A DNA stretch of 64,000 bases, taken from Laccaria trichodermophora. Lineage: Eukaryota > Basidiomycota > Agaricomycetes > Agaricales > Hydnangiaceae. This document shows, piece after piece, positions 23,073-35,194 of the stretch. The notes under the pieces were generated by a model. It was not told where the DNA came from and ran no database searches. It saw nothing but the letters and a program-made list of their open reading frames with translations. Position 1 is the stretch's first letter. Every line of letters begins with the position of its first letter. The DNA is taken from NCBI GenBank assembly GCA_018417955.1, contig JACTVC010000014.1, positions 682,001 through 746,000 on the forward strand, written 5' to 3'. The position numbers and the translations under genes were made by a program.

Positions 23073-25599
23073 TACTCGTGGCCAAAATAAGTACAATTAT
23101 TTCACTCGATTTAAGCGAGTGAATGTTAAATTCGATAAATTACGCCCATCACCGGATTCTGTTTTCCATGAGAAACTACCTTCTTTTTACCTCTCCTACC
23201 CTGCCTTCCGTGCCTTGCCTCTCACCTCCGTCTCTCTCAAGCCCCTCTCGCTGTGGCCAACTCTCCAGGCGACGCGGGCAACACTATGCCACGTGGAGCT
23301 TGGCTCCCATCACATTCCCGCCTTCAAGAGGCCGAATGTTTGTGTGCTCAAGCAGGCTTTTATCAACAACGCGTTGGGACGGAAAATGATGCGCCGCATG
23401 CGTCACAACACATCGGGAAGTGGGGGATTTACAAAGTATGTCCGAAAATTCAATGGCTGCAAGGCCATATGTAGTTTTGTAGGATAGAATGTCCTTTTTT
23501 GCCACTCATATATGTACTACATGTCATGTAAATATCCTTAGCTACAACATTATGAGAATTACATGTAAGGAGCCTAATAACAAGACAGAATAATTTATTA
23601 GCCGATGTGATATAGCAGGGGTTAGTTCCCTGAACCGAAAAACAGCGAAAGACCCTTAAATTGGGTGCAGGGATAGGCCAGCTCATGGAAATGCACCTTA
23701 AATTGAGCTGGTTGGCATCATGGGGTGTTAAATCCACTAAATTGAACTTGATTTAAGCTAAATTCATCACACATAAGCACTTATGCCAACTTATGTGTGC
23801 TTTTCTGACTTATTTTCAGGTCTTTGCAGCAAACCACCTTCCAAAAATCTCCCTGAAGGGCAAAAAAAGTGGTAAACATGTGGCAGCAGATGCATTGAAG
23901 ATATCCTGCAAGTTTTGTATCTTTCACAAGAATTCAACAGTGCCCAGGCTCTGATCAAGGATGTGGCATGAGGTCCATTTTAGACAAGGACTGCACGCTT
24001 GCCTGGGGGAAAGCTGGGACTGGGGGAAAAAATGCATTTTTACATATAATAAATAAAAAATGGTGTACTAGAAGCGAAATTTCGGGAGGGGACGAAGCAG
24101 TGGGACAAAGTGGTGGGGGAGGAGGAAAGGAGGAAGAAGGACGCGACGTGCCAGGTCACGTGGTCACGTGCACCTTCCCCTTTTGGTTGCGATCCGGGAG
24201 ATCCCGTTAAATCGGCCCACATAAGTAACCGGACACATGACCAAATGCGTCGTCAACGTAGATTTTGAACCACCTTGATCCCACATAATAAGTACCCTCG
24301 TTTTAAGACTTCTATGGCTACACATAAGACCTCTCGCATCCAACACGACTCTCCAAAAAAGAACAGGCTTATTGGTGCCCTCCTTGCTGGGAAAGGACTA
24401 CGTGAAGCAGCCCGGATGACAGCAGATGACAGCACGTGTCCGGTTACTTATGTGGGCCAATTTAACGGGATCTCCCGGATCGCAACCAAAAGGGGAAGGT
24501 GCACGTGACCACGTGACCTGGCACGTCGCGTCCTTCTTCCTCCTTTCCTCCTCCCCCGCCACTTTGTCCCACTGCTTCGTCCCCTCCCGAAATTTCGCTT
24601 CTAGTACACCATTTTTTATGTATTATATGTAAAAATGCATTTTTTCCCCCAGTCCCAGCTTTCCCCCAGGCAAGCGTGCAGTCCTTGTCTAAAATGGACC
24701 TCATGCCACATCCTTGATCAGAGCCTGGGCACTGTTGAATTCTTGTGAAAGATACAAAACTTGCAGGATATCTTCAATGCATCTGCTGCCACATGTTTAC
24801 CACTTTTTTTGCCCTTCAGGGAGATTTTTGGAAGGTGGTTTGCTGCAAAGACCTGAAAATAAGTCAGAAAAGCACACATAAGTTGGCATAAGTGCTTATG
24901 TGTGATGAATTTAGCTTAAATCAAGTTCAATTTAGTGGATTTAACACCCCATGATGCCAACCAGCTCAATTTAAGGTGCATTTCCATGAGCTGGCCTATC
25001 CCTGCACCCAATTTAAGGGTCTTTCGCTGTTTTTCGGTTCAGGGAACTAACCCCTGCTATATCACATCGGCTAATAAATTATTCTGTCTTGTTATTAGGC
25101 TCCTTACATGTAATTCTCATAATGTTGTAGCTAAGGATATTTACATGACATGTAGTACATATATGAGTGGCAAAAAAGGACATTCTATCCTACAAAACTA
25201 CATATGGCCTTGCAGCCATTGAATTTTCGGACATACTTTGTAAATCCCCCACTTCCCGATGTGTTGTGACGCATGCGGCGCATCATTTTCCGTCCCAACG
25301 CGTTGTTGATAAAAGCCTGCTTGAGCACACAAACATTCGGCCTCTTGAAGGCGGGAATGTGATGGGAGCCAAGCTCCACGTGGCATAGTGTTGCCCGCGT
25401 CGCCTGGAGAGTTGGCCACAGCGAGAGGGGCTTGAGAGAGACGGAGGTGAGAGGCAAGGCACGGAAGGCAGGGTAGGAGAGGTAAAAAGAAGGTAGTTTC
25501 TCACGGAAAACAGAATCCGGTGATGGGCGTAATTTATCGAATTTAACATTCACTCGCTTAAATCGAGTGAAATAATTGTACTTATTTTGGCCACGAGTA
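23073..25599. mobile_element. Fold-back TA-flanked element with about 1.14-kb inverted arms
   Basis: The element is 23075-25597 (2523 bp), starting CTCGTGGCCAAAATAAGT and ending with its exact inverse, with TA on each side. Its two halves mirror each other around position 24336: ORFs at 23119-23487 and 25185-25553, and at 23968-24210 and 24462-24704, are the same peptides on opposite strands, with a single residue difference (His/Arg) in the first pair. Arm identity is therefore very high. No transposase is recognisable. It lies in the 3' flank of the CorA pseudogene. Transcription across it would give a long hairpin RNA. Confidence 0.88.
24218..24456. mobile_element. MITE-like core at the centre of the fold-back element
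   Basis: About 240 bp with inverted ends GGCCCACATAAGTAACCGG, nearly identical (opposite orientation) to the interior of the MITE at 11639-11893. It forms the loop between the two long arms. Its own target duplication is not clear, so the exact borders are approximate. Confidence 0.65.
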
Positions 25600-25880
25600 C
25601 TATGATACCATTATGCTGCTTTTTTTGCTTTGAAAAATTCTTCATCGACGTCGTAGACGGAGGACGGACACAATAAGCAAGTCGACTGATGTCCACATGA
25701 GTGATTCGATGTCTGTATTTGAATCAACTTGTCTGGTGGTCTTTGTATCCTGGACGAGTGGGCTGGATTCACTGGCCGGATTAAACAACCAACTCCACTT
25801 TTCAACGCAGAGGCAGAGCATTTTTCTGAAACGGATATATTCCCAAAGCCCTATACAAGAATTTTTCTATCTTCCACTGA

Positions 25881-27206
25881 TCACGCCAAAGTCTTCGGCG
25901 TACCCTCCGGACCAAGCAACGCCTCTTCTTCCCCCAACGCGCGAGGCCCATCACCCACCCTCGTATGAATCAACCCCTTAACGGCCCCCACCTCCCTCTT
26001 CAACACCACACCCACATTGAAACCTGCCGGGACCGCCGCCTGAGCATTCACCTCAGCACCCTGCGCGAACACACCCAGATTATCCTTGAACGCGCCCTCC
26101 CTCTGTGGGAAAAACGAAACGATAAGCTGGATAATCTCCTTGATATTCTTCTCCTCCGCATAAATGACCGCGTTGGGGCCTGCATCGTACGTATACGCCG
26201 CCTTGTACCCTTGACCATTAGCCAGTGAAAGACGGTTATACTCAACGATGACGGCGATGATGGCACGCGATACGTCGTTCATGTAAAAGATGGGCGGCTC
26301 CGTGTCCAGCGCGACGGCGTGGAACTGGTTCGAATCCGCCATCGTGATCCTCGCAAATGTGTCAAAATCCTTCTCCAAAATCGCCTTTGAGATATCTTTC
26401 ATGCGCTGTGGGACGACGGCCTTGATGCGGTGTTGGAGGAGGGTAGACGTCTCTACAGTCAGCTGCATACCGCTCGTTGAAGACGTGCCCTTTTTGTCGT
26501 CTGATACGACGCAGATGAGGGCGTGGATCTCTGGCCAGTGGAATTGCGGTGCTACTTGGACGGCGAGGGAGTCTGATCCGTCCGGAAGGACGCCTTCTTG
26601 CCATGCGACGAAGCCGCCGTAGAGGGAGCGGCAGGCGGAGCCGGAGCCTTGGCGTGCGATGATGGAGAGGGTGGAGGGGGAGACGGGGAGCGCGTATAGT
26701 TGGGCGAGGGAGGCGACGAGGGCTGCGAAGCCTGATGCGGAGGATGCGAGTCCTGCGGCGGTGGGGAAGTTGTTGTATGATGCTATGTGGACTTTGTATG
26801 TCGATAGCTGATGTTCAAAAGTTAGAGTATTTCAGAGAAATAGGGAAGAGCATTGCCTTTGGTGCGGTTGGATCCTCATTTTCGACGGTTGCCTGACGGA
26901 GACGCTTCAACTCGGAGATACAAGTCGCCAGACGGCCCCCTGGTTTAATCTCATCTTCCTTGCCATTGAGCCATAACGTATCCTTGACGAAAGAGGGGTC
27001 AGCACGGGACGTAGTCGTAGATCGGAGGTGATCCTGGTCGAGGGTGACGGAGAGGGATGAGTTGGTGGGCAAGATCAGCTTTGTGTCGCGCTTGCCCCAG
27101 TATCTATTATTATAAATATCAAAATACGCATGGATGCGACTTCGACTCACTTGATGACGGCGATGTTGACGGGTGCAGAGGCAGTGGCTTGGTATACGGT
27201 GGACAT
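25881..27206 (-). CDS. ERG19: Mevalonate diphosphate decarboxylase
   Basis: Three exons (27206-27151, 27103-26857, 26807-25881) join in frame to 409 residues, close to the usual length of about 400. The enzyme converts mevalonate 5-diphosphate to isopentenyl diphosphate with ATP, the last step of the mevalonate pathway feeding sterols and other isoprenoids. Diagnostic sequence includes PVNIAVIKYWGKRD at the N-terminus, the GHMP-kinase ATP loop NFPTAAGLASSASG (113-126) and RQGSGSACRSLYGGF downstream. The 50-bp intron at 26856-26807+1 has a GC donor (AAG/GCAATG), because no in-frame GT exists there. The gene looks intact and ordinary. Confidence 0.95.
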
Positions 27207-27736
27207 TGTGGGTGGGGATCAAGAGATGGTGCACCTTGGGCTTGTTTTTATTCAGAAAGCCCCTTACTCTGGATTTCAATACATAATAAGCGGCGCATTT
27301 GCTTGGATCACCTGGGCCTTCGACCAGGGTCGACCAGAGTAAAGTTGTTTACAACCACTTAGCGCTTAGCCTTTGGGCGTCTCGCCTTACACGCCCCATG
27401 CACGCATGGCATGCTCGATTTCTGTAAGCGCCTAATCACCCAGTTCTATCGCAACCCATCTCTTTTCCGTTGTGCCAAAGCACACTTCTCTGATCTATCT
27501 GAGCTATATTGCCCCCGATGCCCACTGATGAAACAAGACCGATGGTCAGCGGCGACGGGAGACCCTCTAGGAAACGTTTCTCTGAGGATGGTAGGGGCGG
27601 AGCCAAGCCGGTGAGCGTCCACCGCTACTCATTTTATTGCAGTGTTGTGTCTTGACGATCAAAGTAGACACCTGGGATGAAACCCGGAGCGCGTTACAGT
27701 GCGCCTTTCTTTGTTTTTTGATCATAATTATCATTG

Positions 27737-29038
27737 ATGGAACGCACTCGCCCAGTATACTATCGGTTATACACCAAAGATGGTCCACTCAAATCAAACA
27801 GCCCCATCTACTTCAACGACGACTTTATCAGCCGGATCATGTCCTCATCAGTGAGACCCCCTCATACCGCCGCCTCTCTGATGAGGCAACTCTGCAAGAT
27901 TGAGGGCCTAGTAATCGAAAACTGCATTTTATTTCAATCTCTGTCGGACATGACAGCTTTGGATGGCTCGATCCACCTCTCGCTTCGGGGGACTACTGGG
28001 CCAGGCGCATCTGATCTAGATCCATTGGCGATGGTTTGTGATAAACGCGCCGCAGAGAGGAGATCACAGGCAACAAGCGCGGTAGAACTGCAAGAGCTGT
28101 TGGAATGCAATTACAAACAACGTTACAGTGAAGCTCTATTATGTGTTATCCAAAAATTGGTCTCACAATTTTCAGTGTACTATCGCGTTTACGACGGCGA
28201 TGGTGAAACTGTTTCAAAAACATCTTATGGCGAGAGCGACCCCTCTTTGGGCCGTGTCAACACTCTTTCTGTGCCCCCTCCTCACATTGTATCTTGCTTG
28301 AAGAATTTCATCATCATGTCCGAAGGCATATCGGGCCACAATGTCCAGCTATTTGAGGATGAGGGCAGCGAGTCTGCTATGAATGACAGTGATACGCTCA
28401 CCCTCCTCTCTGATACGTTCCCAGGATTTATAGAAGACCAGCCTATGGCAATTACATATGAATCAGGAACGACAGATGGTGAGGATTTGTGAAACTTTAG
28501 GACTTGGTTATAATGGAGATTTTAATTAGGCTCAGCTGACAACGAGGATCCGGACGAGATCCAGACACGGGAGCTGAGGGAAGCATTGGCACAGATCAGG
28601 AAAGAATTTGAAGATGCAATTCTAACACACACGCATGAGCTTGAAGAGGTGAACAGAAAACACGCACGTGAGCTTGAAGAGGCAAACCAAAAACACGCGC
28701 GTGACATTGCTGAGGTGAGAGCAAAGGCGAAGGAGGGCGAGAGAAATGGAGTCCTATTAGCGATAGTGAGGTTGACCGTAGTAAGTCATTGAATGGCACC
28801 TTACATGTCAGAAAAATAGCTCGCTTCAAGCTTCACAAAGAAACTCAGAGCAAAGGGCACTTGGGGTGAGCGACAATGGTATCTGTTACAAGTTGTTCTA
28901 CAAAGTCACCTACTAGCTCCGCTCAAGGATGATCCCAGATGGCACTTTACGAATGTGGGGGATATTTTCTACACAGATGGTAATTCTAGGAGGGAGACGT
29001 TCCACAGGGCCAATGGCACCCAGTGTGGTATTTATTGA
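27737..29038 (+). CDS. Two-repeat protein with C-terminal coiled coil, function unknown
   Basis: Exons 27737-28478, 28530-28770 and 28820-28865 join in frame (343 codons). A final exon near 28928-29038 (RWHFTNVGDIFYTDGNSRRE...CGIY-stop) fits if an AAG acceptor is used, giving about 379 residues; that last join is uncertain. Residues 5-100 and 140-245 are two divergent copies of one unit: VYYRLY/VYYRVY, then PPHTAASL/PPHIVSCL, then EGL/EGI, an LF-D/E segment and a closing DPLAMV/DQPMAI. A charged heptad region (ELEEVNRKHARELEEANQKH) follows. I know of no function. The architecture resembles lineage-specific Agaricomycete proteins. Either the C-terminus is frame-damaged or I have misplaced an intron. 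Confidence 0.6.
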
Positions 29039-30161
29039 TCTCTCGCAAGTTATTCCTTCTGCTGAGGTTGTCCACTATAGATTTACATTGCTACCTGGGG
29101 AAAAACTCTTCTGGAAAACTGGCTTGTAAGTACTGTCTTGTTTTCCGCTTCGGCATCATCGCTAGAACTGTTCAATCTTGCTGATCCGCCATTCCATTTT
29201 TTCTAGTTATTTGTACTGGTGACTACATGCATCCTGCAACTTTGTCTCTGACCCGAACTCTTTCTTAGATGATGTCGAGTTTTGTTAATCCAATGAGCCC
29301 AATACCGTGCCGGGGAATTATCTTTCTTAGTTTTGTTTTTTACTGCAGAGGGTTTCGACGACCGTGAAACAGTTATTGATGGAATTTTTTTGGAGGTTGA
29401 ACCGCCAGGTCATGAAGCCCACGTTTGTATTTTACATTGCGGCAGCCACCAATCAATACCACGAACCTTGACCGGTTGACCGACCATCTTAAATATCCGC
29501 CTTTGCTACTACACACTTTCGACTTGGAATACATTAATTTGACCTGGTGTTCTGCAAGCGGGAATGATATCGACAAAGCCGTCAGCGATCCATCATCCCC
29601 CAACCACACACGGTCCGTCTCTTGCCCACTGTACAACGGCGTTTGACGAAGCTACTGTCTCTCATAAATGCGCCGCTTTCTCTTTGTCATCTTGTTAGCC
29701 TCGGCGTAGCAGGGATACTCGAGTTCGCCTGGAATGGGGTTGCCAGCGGTGGGGTCGCCCCTCGCCGAAATCGAGCGCATGCATACCTAGACTCGCTCAA
29801 CTACGTCAAGTTTTATCTCAACCTCAATCCCAGACGCCTGTGACTCCCTGCTGTTTCTTCCCCCGCTAAGCCTTCGCTGCCACCAGCTTTACTCCCCCCT
29901 TTCCAAACCATTCGAGCTCAGCCAGATGTCTAACCCACGCGCTCTCCTATTCACCAAAGTGCATAAACAACCCCTCATTTCTCCTCGTAACGAATATAAT
30001 CGCATCTACCAAACCACCATCATCACAAACACTTTTTTGTCCAAACCACTGCACCCTATAACCCACTTGCACCTATCAAGCCCGAACGCCATCTTAACAT
30101 CGTATGTATACGTCCTCCCTCTGCATTTCGATGGCTTATTGTTTTACCCAGGCATTAAATT
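29039..30161. other. Intergenic region carrying the 5' flank of the duplicated segment
   Basis: No convincing gene. From about 29640 on, the sequence is alignable to the reverse complement of 40860-40330 and to parts of 46480-46620, so it is the duplicated upstream region of the cyclin-like genes. Pyrimidine-rich stretches precede the ATG at 30162. Confidence 0.5.
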
Positions 30162-31337
30162 ATGTCTCTCGTCAGTGCTGCTGTCACCGCTACCACCGAG
30201 CAGCGTTCAGTTGAAGTGAGTCTCGCTCTCAATACCTCTTCCCCTTCACGTCCAAGGGCCCAATCCATTCGTTGGGACCCTAAAGTGGACCACCCTCCCA
30301 CTTCTTTGCCCGAAAACCAAGGAAAAAGCCGAAGAGGCTCTTATCCTTCTCCTTACGCTAATAATCTCCGTTCGAGTCGAGCTCGGTCTTCATCCACTCC
30401 TCCTTCTCCTTCTTCATCCGTTCCTCCTTCTCCTTCTTTATCTCCTTCTCCTTCTCACTCCGTTGAATCCAGAAATCCGTCTCCTTTGGCCAACAACAGT
30501 GGACGAATAAGCGACCCTTGTCCTTCTCCTCATCCCAACAACAACGTCTGTCCTTCTCGTTCACCCGCTCCCCCTTCTCCTTCCGTTGATCGTAGGGATC
30601 CACCCACCCCTTCGTCCAAAAGCAAAGGACGAAGATCTGTCCCTTACCCTTCTCCTTTTTCTAACAACTTCCGTTTCTCCACTTGTTCTTCATCTGCTTC
30701 CGTTTCTCCTTCCATTGAATCCATGGATTGTTCCCCTCCTTCCCCCCTCCTCACATCAGAGACGTCAGGACGTCTCTGTGCCCAATACCTTTACGCCTCC
30801 TTAGGGCCTTTACTCCCCTCTCCTCCCTCTTCCTCTCCCTCTTCTTCTCCCAACCAAAACCCTCTCAGTCTCCCTCTCGATCAATACATCTCCCACCTCA
30901 TCTCCCAAACCCACTTCCCCTTCTCCATCCTCCCGTGCACGCTCATCCTCGTGCGCAACCTTCGCAAATCCTTCCTCGCCGACACGAAGCGAAATAAACG
31001 CATCGCATGCGTGATCGACCCACACAAATTGTGGGTCGGCTTGTCCATCGCCGCTGCGCAGGCGCATTGTCCTTACATCTCTGATGTGAAGGATTTGCGG
31101 TGCTGGACTGCGGTGACGGGGATTCCGATGAAGGATATGAGGAGCGTTGCGAGGGCGTATGTGACTGTTATGGGACGAGATGCAGTTTTTGATGGGCGGG
31201 AGGTTGAGGGGATGGCGCAAAAACTTCTTGGGATGGTGGGCGAGAACGAGGTTGACCCTTCACAAGGGCAAGGTCGAGCGACGGGGAAGAAATTATGGTC
31301 CCTTGTTAGGAGAAAGTCGATGAAACACTCTGTTTGA
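30162..31337 (+). CDS. Cyclin-box-like protein with Pro/Ser-rich N-terminus, copy A
   Basis: A single-exon 391-residue ORF starting MSLVSAAVTATTEQ. Residues 20-230 are low complexity, rich in PS/SP and repeated YPSPYANN/YPSPFSNN-like words. The last 150 residues form a conserved globular part. There, THFPFSILPCTLILVRNLR, LWVGLSIAAAQAHCPYISD and CWTAVTGIPMKDMRSVARAYV follow the spacing of a Pho80/PCL-type cyclin box (helices 2 to 5). If so, it would bind a cyclin-dependent kinase; this is inference from pattern and needs a profile search. The tail is basic (KKLWSLVRRKSMKHS). Copy B at 39123-40322 is its inverted paralogue and both remain open, so both may be functional. Confidence 0.7.
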   Translation: MSLVSAAVTATTEQRSVEVSLALNTSSPSRPRAQSIRWDPKVDHPPTSLPENQGKSRRGSYPSPYANNLRSSRARSSSTPPSPSSSVPPSPSLSPSPSHSVESRNPSPLANNSGRISDPCPSPHPNNNVCPSRSPAPPSPSVDRRDPPTPSSKSKGRRSVPYPSPFSNNFRFSTCSSSASVSPSIESMDCSPPSPLLTSETSGRLCAQYLYASLGPLLPSPPSSSPSSSPNQNPLSLPLDQYISHLISQTHFPFSILPCTLILVRNLRKSFLADTKRNKRIACVIDPHKLWVGLSIAAAQAHCPYISDVKDLRCWTAVTGIPMKDMRSVARAYVTVMGRDAVFDGREVEGMAQKLLGMVGENEVDPSQGQGRATGKKLWSLVRRKSMKHSV

Positions 31338-31613
31338 CGATGGTGGAAAGGGGGCGCCTGGCGCGTTTTCTCACTCGATTTCTTGACACTCTTGCTTGCT
31401 ACGAATCTATTGCATTGTTTTGCTGTTTCTTATCATATGCTGTTGCACGTTATGTTTCTAGTCACTTGCTTCGAATCGATTGCACCGTGTTTCTCTTTCT
31501 TATCATGTGTGAATTGTGCTGCTGCTTGTCAAAATACATGTCAAGTTCTCAGAAATACAGGAAGGGCTAACTAACGATACACTTTGGTCTACAGGTAGGG
31601 ATACACGAGGATT

Positions 31614-34134
31614 TCACAACAACAAATCACTAACAACCCTTTGCGCGTTCCTCCTTCTCTGTAGGTAATGAAACGCATTTTTGATATCTTCAAACATGAA
31701 TATCGGGACGAGAGCAGCCATGATGGGCACTGCGATCTTCCAAAAACTGAAACGACGGATTGGAGATGAGAAGAGAAGGACAAAAAGACAAAGAAGGAGA
31801 CGAACAAGGCGTCCGAGTTTTCGTTCACGCTCCAGAATGGTTCAAAGTTCATTCCCTGGATCAGTTCAAGTCGGTTCAAAGAGGGTGGGAGGGAGATGGA
31901 AGAAACGCACAAAGTATCCCGTTAAGAGGGTGAGTGGGAGGAAGATTATAGTTGCGAGCGTTAGTCGGTTCCTGAAGTGAATGAGTACGAGTACAACCAA
32001 GTGTGTAAAACGACAAAACTTACATGACTTTGTTCATCTCATACGACGCCATCTAACAACTTTCAGATGGGGGAGTTGATAGAAAGGTGAAGGACGACTC
32101 ACATTAAAAGCATAATTAATCAAATTCTCCGAAATCCCAGAAAACATGTCAAGACTCGTCAACGCAAAGTCCATATGGTCGTACACGTCCGCCTATCATG
32201 ATCAACTTCGTCAGTCTCCACGCCAACCACAAGAAAAGAAAGAAAGAAGAAAAACCACCAACCAAATACACCTTTGACTTGTAACTAAAGAAACCCTCCA
32301 CTGGCACCCTCCTGTGCTGCTTGCCCTTCTTCAAATTTAGACCGGCGCCAATATCGTCCCACTCCGATTCACGTTCCCGGTCAGAGTCACCACCACCACT
32401 CTTTCCCTCATCATCATCCAAAACCAAAGCCATCTCAGAAGCGATAGCCGCGCTCCTGTCTAGATCGTACCTCCTCAAACCGTAGATCATTGTTTTGATT
32501 GGGTCTAGGGTGCGTTTGTGTAGGATCATGTCGCCTGAGAGAATGTGTACTAAGGTGGGAGGTGGGAGGAAGGTGAGAAGGGGAAGGAGAAGAAAGAGAG
32601 GAAAGACGTACGGCTGCGTACGCTGTCCATGCCTGGGTTGAGCAGAATCGAGTGCTCGAGGTTGTGGATCTTCAGTTGATATTCGTCCATCACCTCCAGA
32701 ATGTGGTCCACAACTATAATTTAGTATAAAGAAAAATTGACATAAGACTTGTAATCGATGAAGAAACGTCGTTAGAAAACCTAAGTCAAGAAAACTCTGA
32801 ACCAAAAGCGAGGCATCTTCAGATGTCCGCAGAACCGAATCGGGTTGGGTGAGTCGTTCGGCGATGGGGGAGGTATAGTCCAATGTTGATGGGTGTATGG
32901 AAATCACTGTGCCTTTGAAAAAAAGTTGAATGAGAACCTATGGCAGCTCGGAAGAAAAAGAGAAGCGTACCATCCCTCAAAAGAAAGATGAACAAAGGCT
33001 CATGCTTGACATTCACGCCTTCTCCCTTTGTAAGCGCTTTAATCTGCATGACCTTCTTATTCCCTGCCTAACACAAGAAGAAAAAGAAGTTGAGTAGATA
33101 TCGATCGCATTGAACGAGGAGAAAGGAACCAACAGGACTCATGAACCCACTCATACCCGTTAATCGTCTTCGGAGAGCATGCCTCGCACTACTGAGATGC
33201 ATGCGCGCTTTTCCTTTTTTTCTTACGTCTTCTGCGGGGTCGATCATTTCCGGACTTGCACTGACGACTCTGCCCCTCCTCTCAAAGTCGGCGGGCAGCC
33301 TGTCAGTGGGGACTCCCTCAGCGACGGGTGGTAGCATTTCCGGACTTGACGATACAACGCCCCTCCCTCTTGGGAAATCACCGCCAAGTTCTAAATCAAA
33401 TTCAGATCTTGGGAGAGGCGAAGGAGGGTAGTTCAAGTTGTGTCCCAGACAACCGTGGTGGTCTTTATCGCATGGAGCAGGCTCGCCGCGTTGGAGGGAG
33501 TGACAGAGAATGCGGAGGAAGACGTGGCCCGGGTAATAATCTGCCTTTGAATGCGTGTGTCCTCGTTCGTGAAGTATGTCTTCTAAAGACAGAGCGTGCA
33601 AATCTGTTTTAAAAAATCAGCAGTTGACGAGGTAGTTTCAGATGCAAGAATTTGAAACTGACTATATCTCAGTGCGAGGGTACTCAACACACCCCAATCG
33701 ATCCCTCCAATATTTATCCAACGTACACGTCGAGGGGGGGCCTTTGAAGAAGGAGCAGGATGCTGTTCCCGCATGAGGGCAATAAACTCATCATTGCGCA
33801 TCCTCTTGAAAACGGCGTCTTGCGCGTCATAATCCACGACATCAATAACGCAAGCCTGTACAAAGTGGCTGTATTCGGCGATGGAGGCGCTGTGGAGGGG
33901 GTTCACGCCTGGCTCTGCGCCTGCGTGTTTTTCTTGGGTGTATGGGTCACAATGATGCTGCTGGGTCTGTGTGGGACTTGGGCTTGAACGTGGGGTGTAC
34001 GATGTGCTGCCGTAGAAGCTGGAGCTCAAGGGTTGGGTTTCGTCTCGGGGGTCAAGTTCTGGGAATTGGAGGCTTGGAGATGGGCTGTTTCGATGGACGT
34101 GGTAGTGCGATGCTACGGAGAATGGGCGTGGCAT
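31614..34134 (-). CDS. CorA-type Mg2+ (divalent cation) transporter, copy B
   Basis: Eleven exons (34134-33663, 33603-33134, 33067-32971, 32906-32781, 32713-32612, 32549-32263, 32192-32103, 32052-32024, 31971-31911, 31855-31806, 31746-31614) give 638 residues in frame. Conserved landmarks match copy A in order: WINIGGIDW, LHALSLEDIL, HILSGDMILHKRT, SLDMFSGISENL, then span 1 LATIIFLPLTLLTGYF, GMN at 579-581, and span 2. The donor at 31805 is GTTCGT, chosen because it preserves the FFWKI alignment with copy A. It differs from copy A by an acidic insert (DDDEGKSGGGDSDRERE) and lacks the short extra last exon. The 3' end lies only 276 bases from the convergent end of the cyclin-like gene. Confidence 0.9.
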
Positions 34135-35194
34135 GGCTGGTGAGTGAGAGATAAGAGTCTACGTCATTGAGAGGTCTCACCTAGGGTAGGGTTTGCAGAG
34201 GAAATCCGGGGTTCCTGGCGTTTCTGGTTAGCATCATCCCAGTCGGGGTAGGTGGTATTCAAGTTGGTCAGTAGTCTGCTGACCACACTTTACAAACAGG
34301 GTTGCGAAAATCAATTCGAACGCTTGTCCCTACGCGACTTGAGCTTGAATATCAAATGCCTCAAGGCTCATCCAATGTCAGGGTTTCAACTTTCTTCGGG
34401 GCACCAATTATTCTTCATCGCTTTCATGGCGCCCACAGGAGCGTGTACTGAGTCATGACCAGTGGCCCCTCACTATCAATTCGTTGAATCAAATGTAGGG
34501 GAACTATTCATCCGCCTTCGACAAGTCCTGGGACCCTTGTGCACTTTTCAATCTCTTCGAAAGAAATTTTATGACTTCTATAAAAACAGCTACTCGACAA
34601 CGCATTGATTCGTCTCTGGCAACAGCTGACGGTTTGCCGAAATTACTGCTGTGTATCCTAGGATGACGCCGTCCGGGGCCCTCAAGCTCAAGCTCAAGGC
34701 TGCAGATTCCAGAACACTTGATCAGATAAATATTTAAACTCCAAGTCGAAAGTGAGTAGTGGCAAAGGCAGATATTTAAAATTGTTGGTCAACGTTCGTG
34801 CTATTGATTCGTGGCTTTCAGAATAATGCGGCCTTCATGACCTGGCGGTTCATGATGGAATGGCCTCAATCGACACACCCGTCGCCCCCCAACCTCCCGC
34901 GTTACCCGCCTCCACAGATCTCTTGATTACTCCACACGTACGCACCGTCAGTAGCTGTGCTACACAAGTCCGCCCGGACATATCTGTGGATGACTTCCCG
35001 TTTATGTTTCATGGATTCAATCGCTGCGGTGTGAGGTATTGACGCCCAGATTAAAATAGATCCATCTCAAATTGGGTTGCAGATAATGAAAAAGGACAAG
35101 CTGTATGAGTTTGTTTATTGTCAATCTGGGGAGATATGGGTCAGCTGAGCATGAGCGCGACTTAAAGGACTGCACCCTGTCCGTTGCAGCCATC
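34135..35194. other. Divergent intergenic region between CorA-B and the TKL-like kinase
   Basis: Probably holds the promoters of both flanking genes. The 60-codon ORF at 34860 starts well but cannot be spliced in frame to the kinase start, so I leave it out. Nothing else is seen. Confidence 0.4.

Noticed and set aside
23119..25553. 122- and 88-codon ORFs in the fold-back element
   Set aside because: They are present only because the arms are palindromic; no transposase or other domain is visible.
34860..35042. Possible 5' exon of the TKL-like kinase gene
   Set aside because: Its donor cannot be joined in frame to the exon at 35195, and that exon starts with a good ATG.
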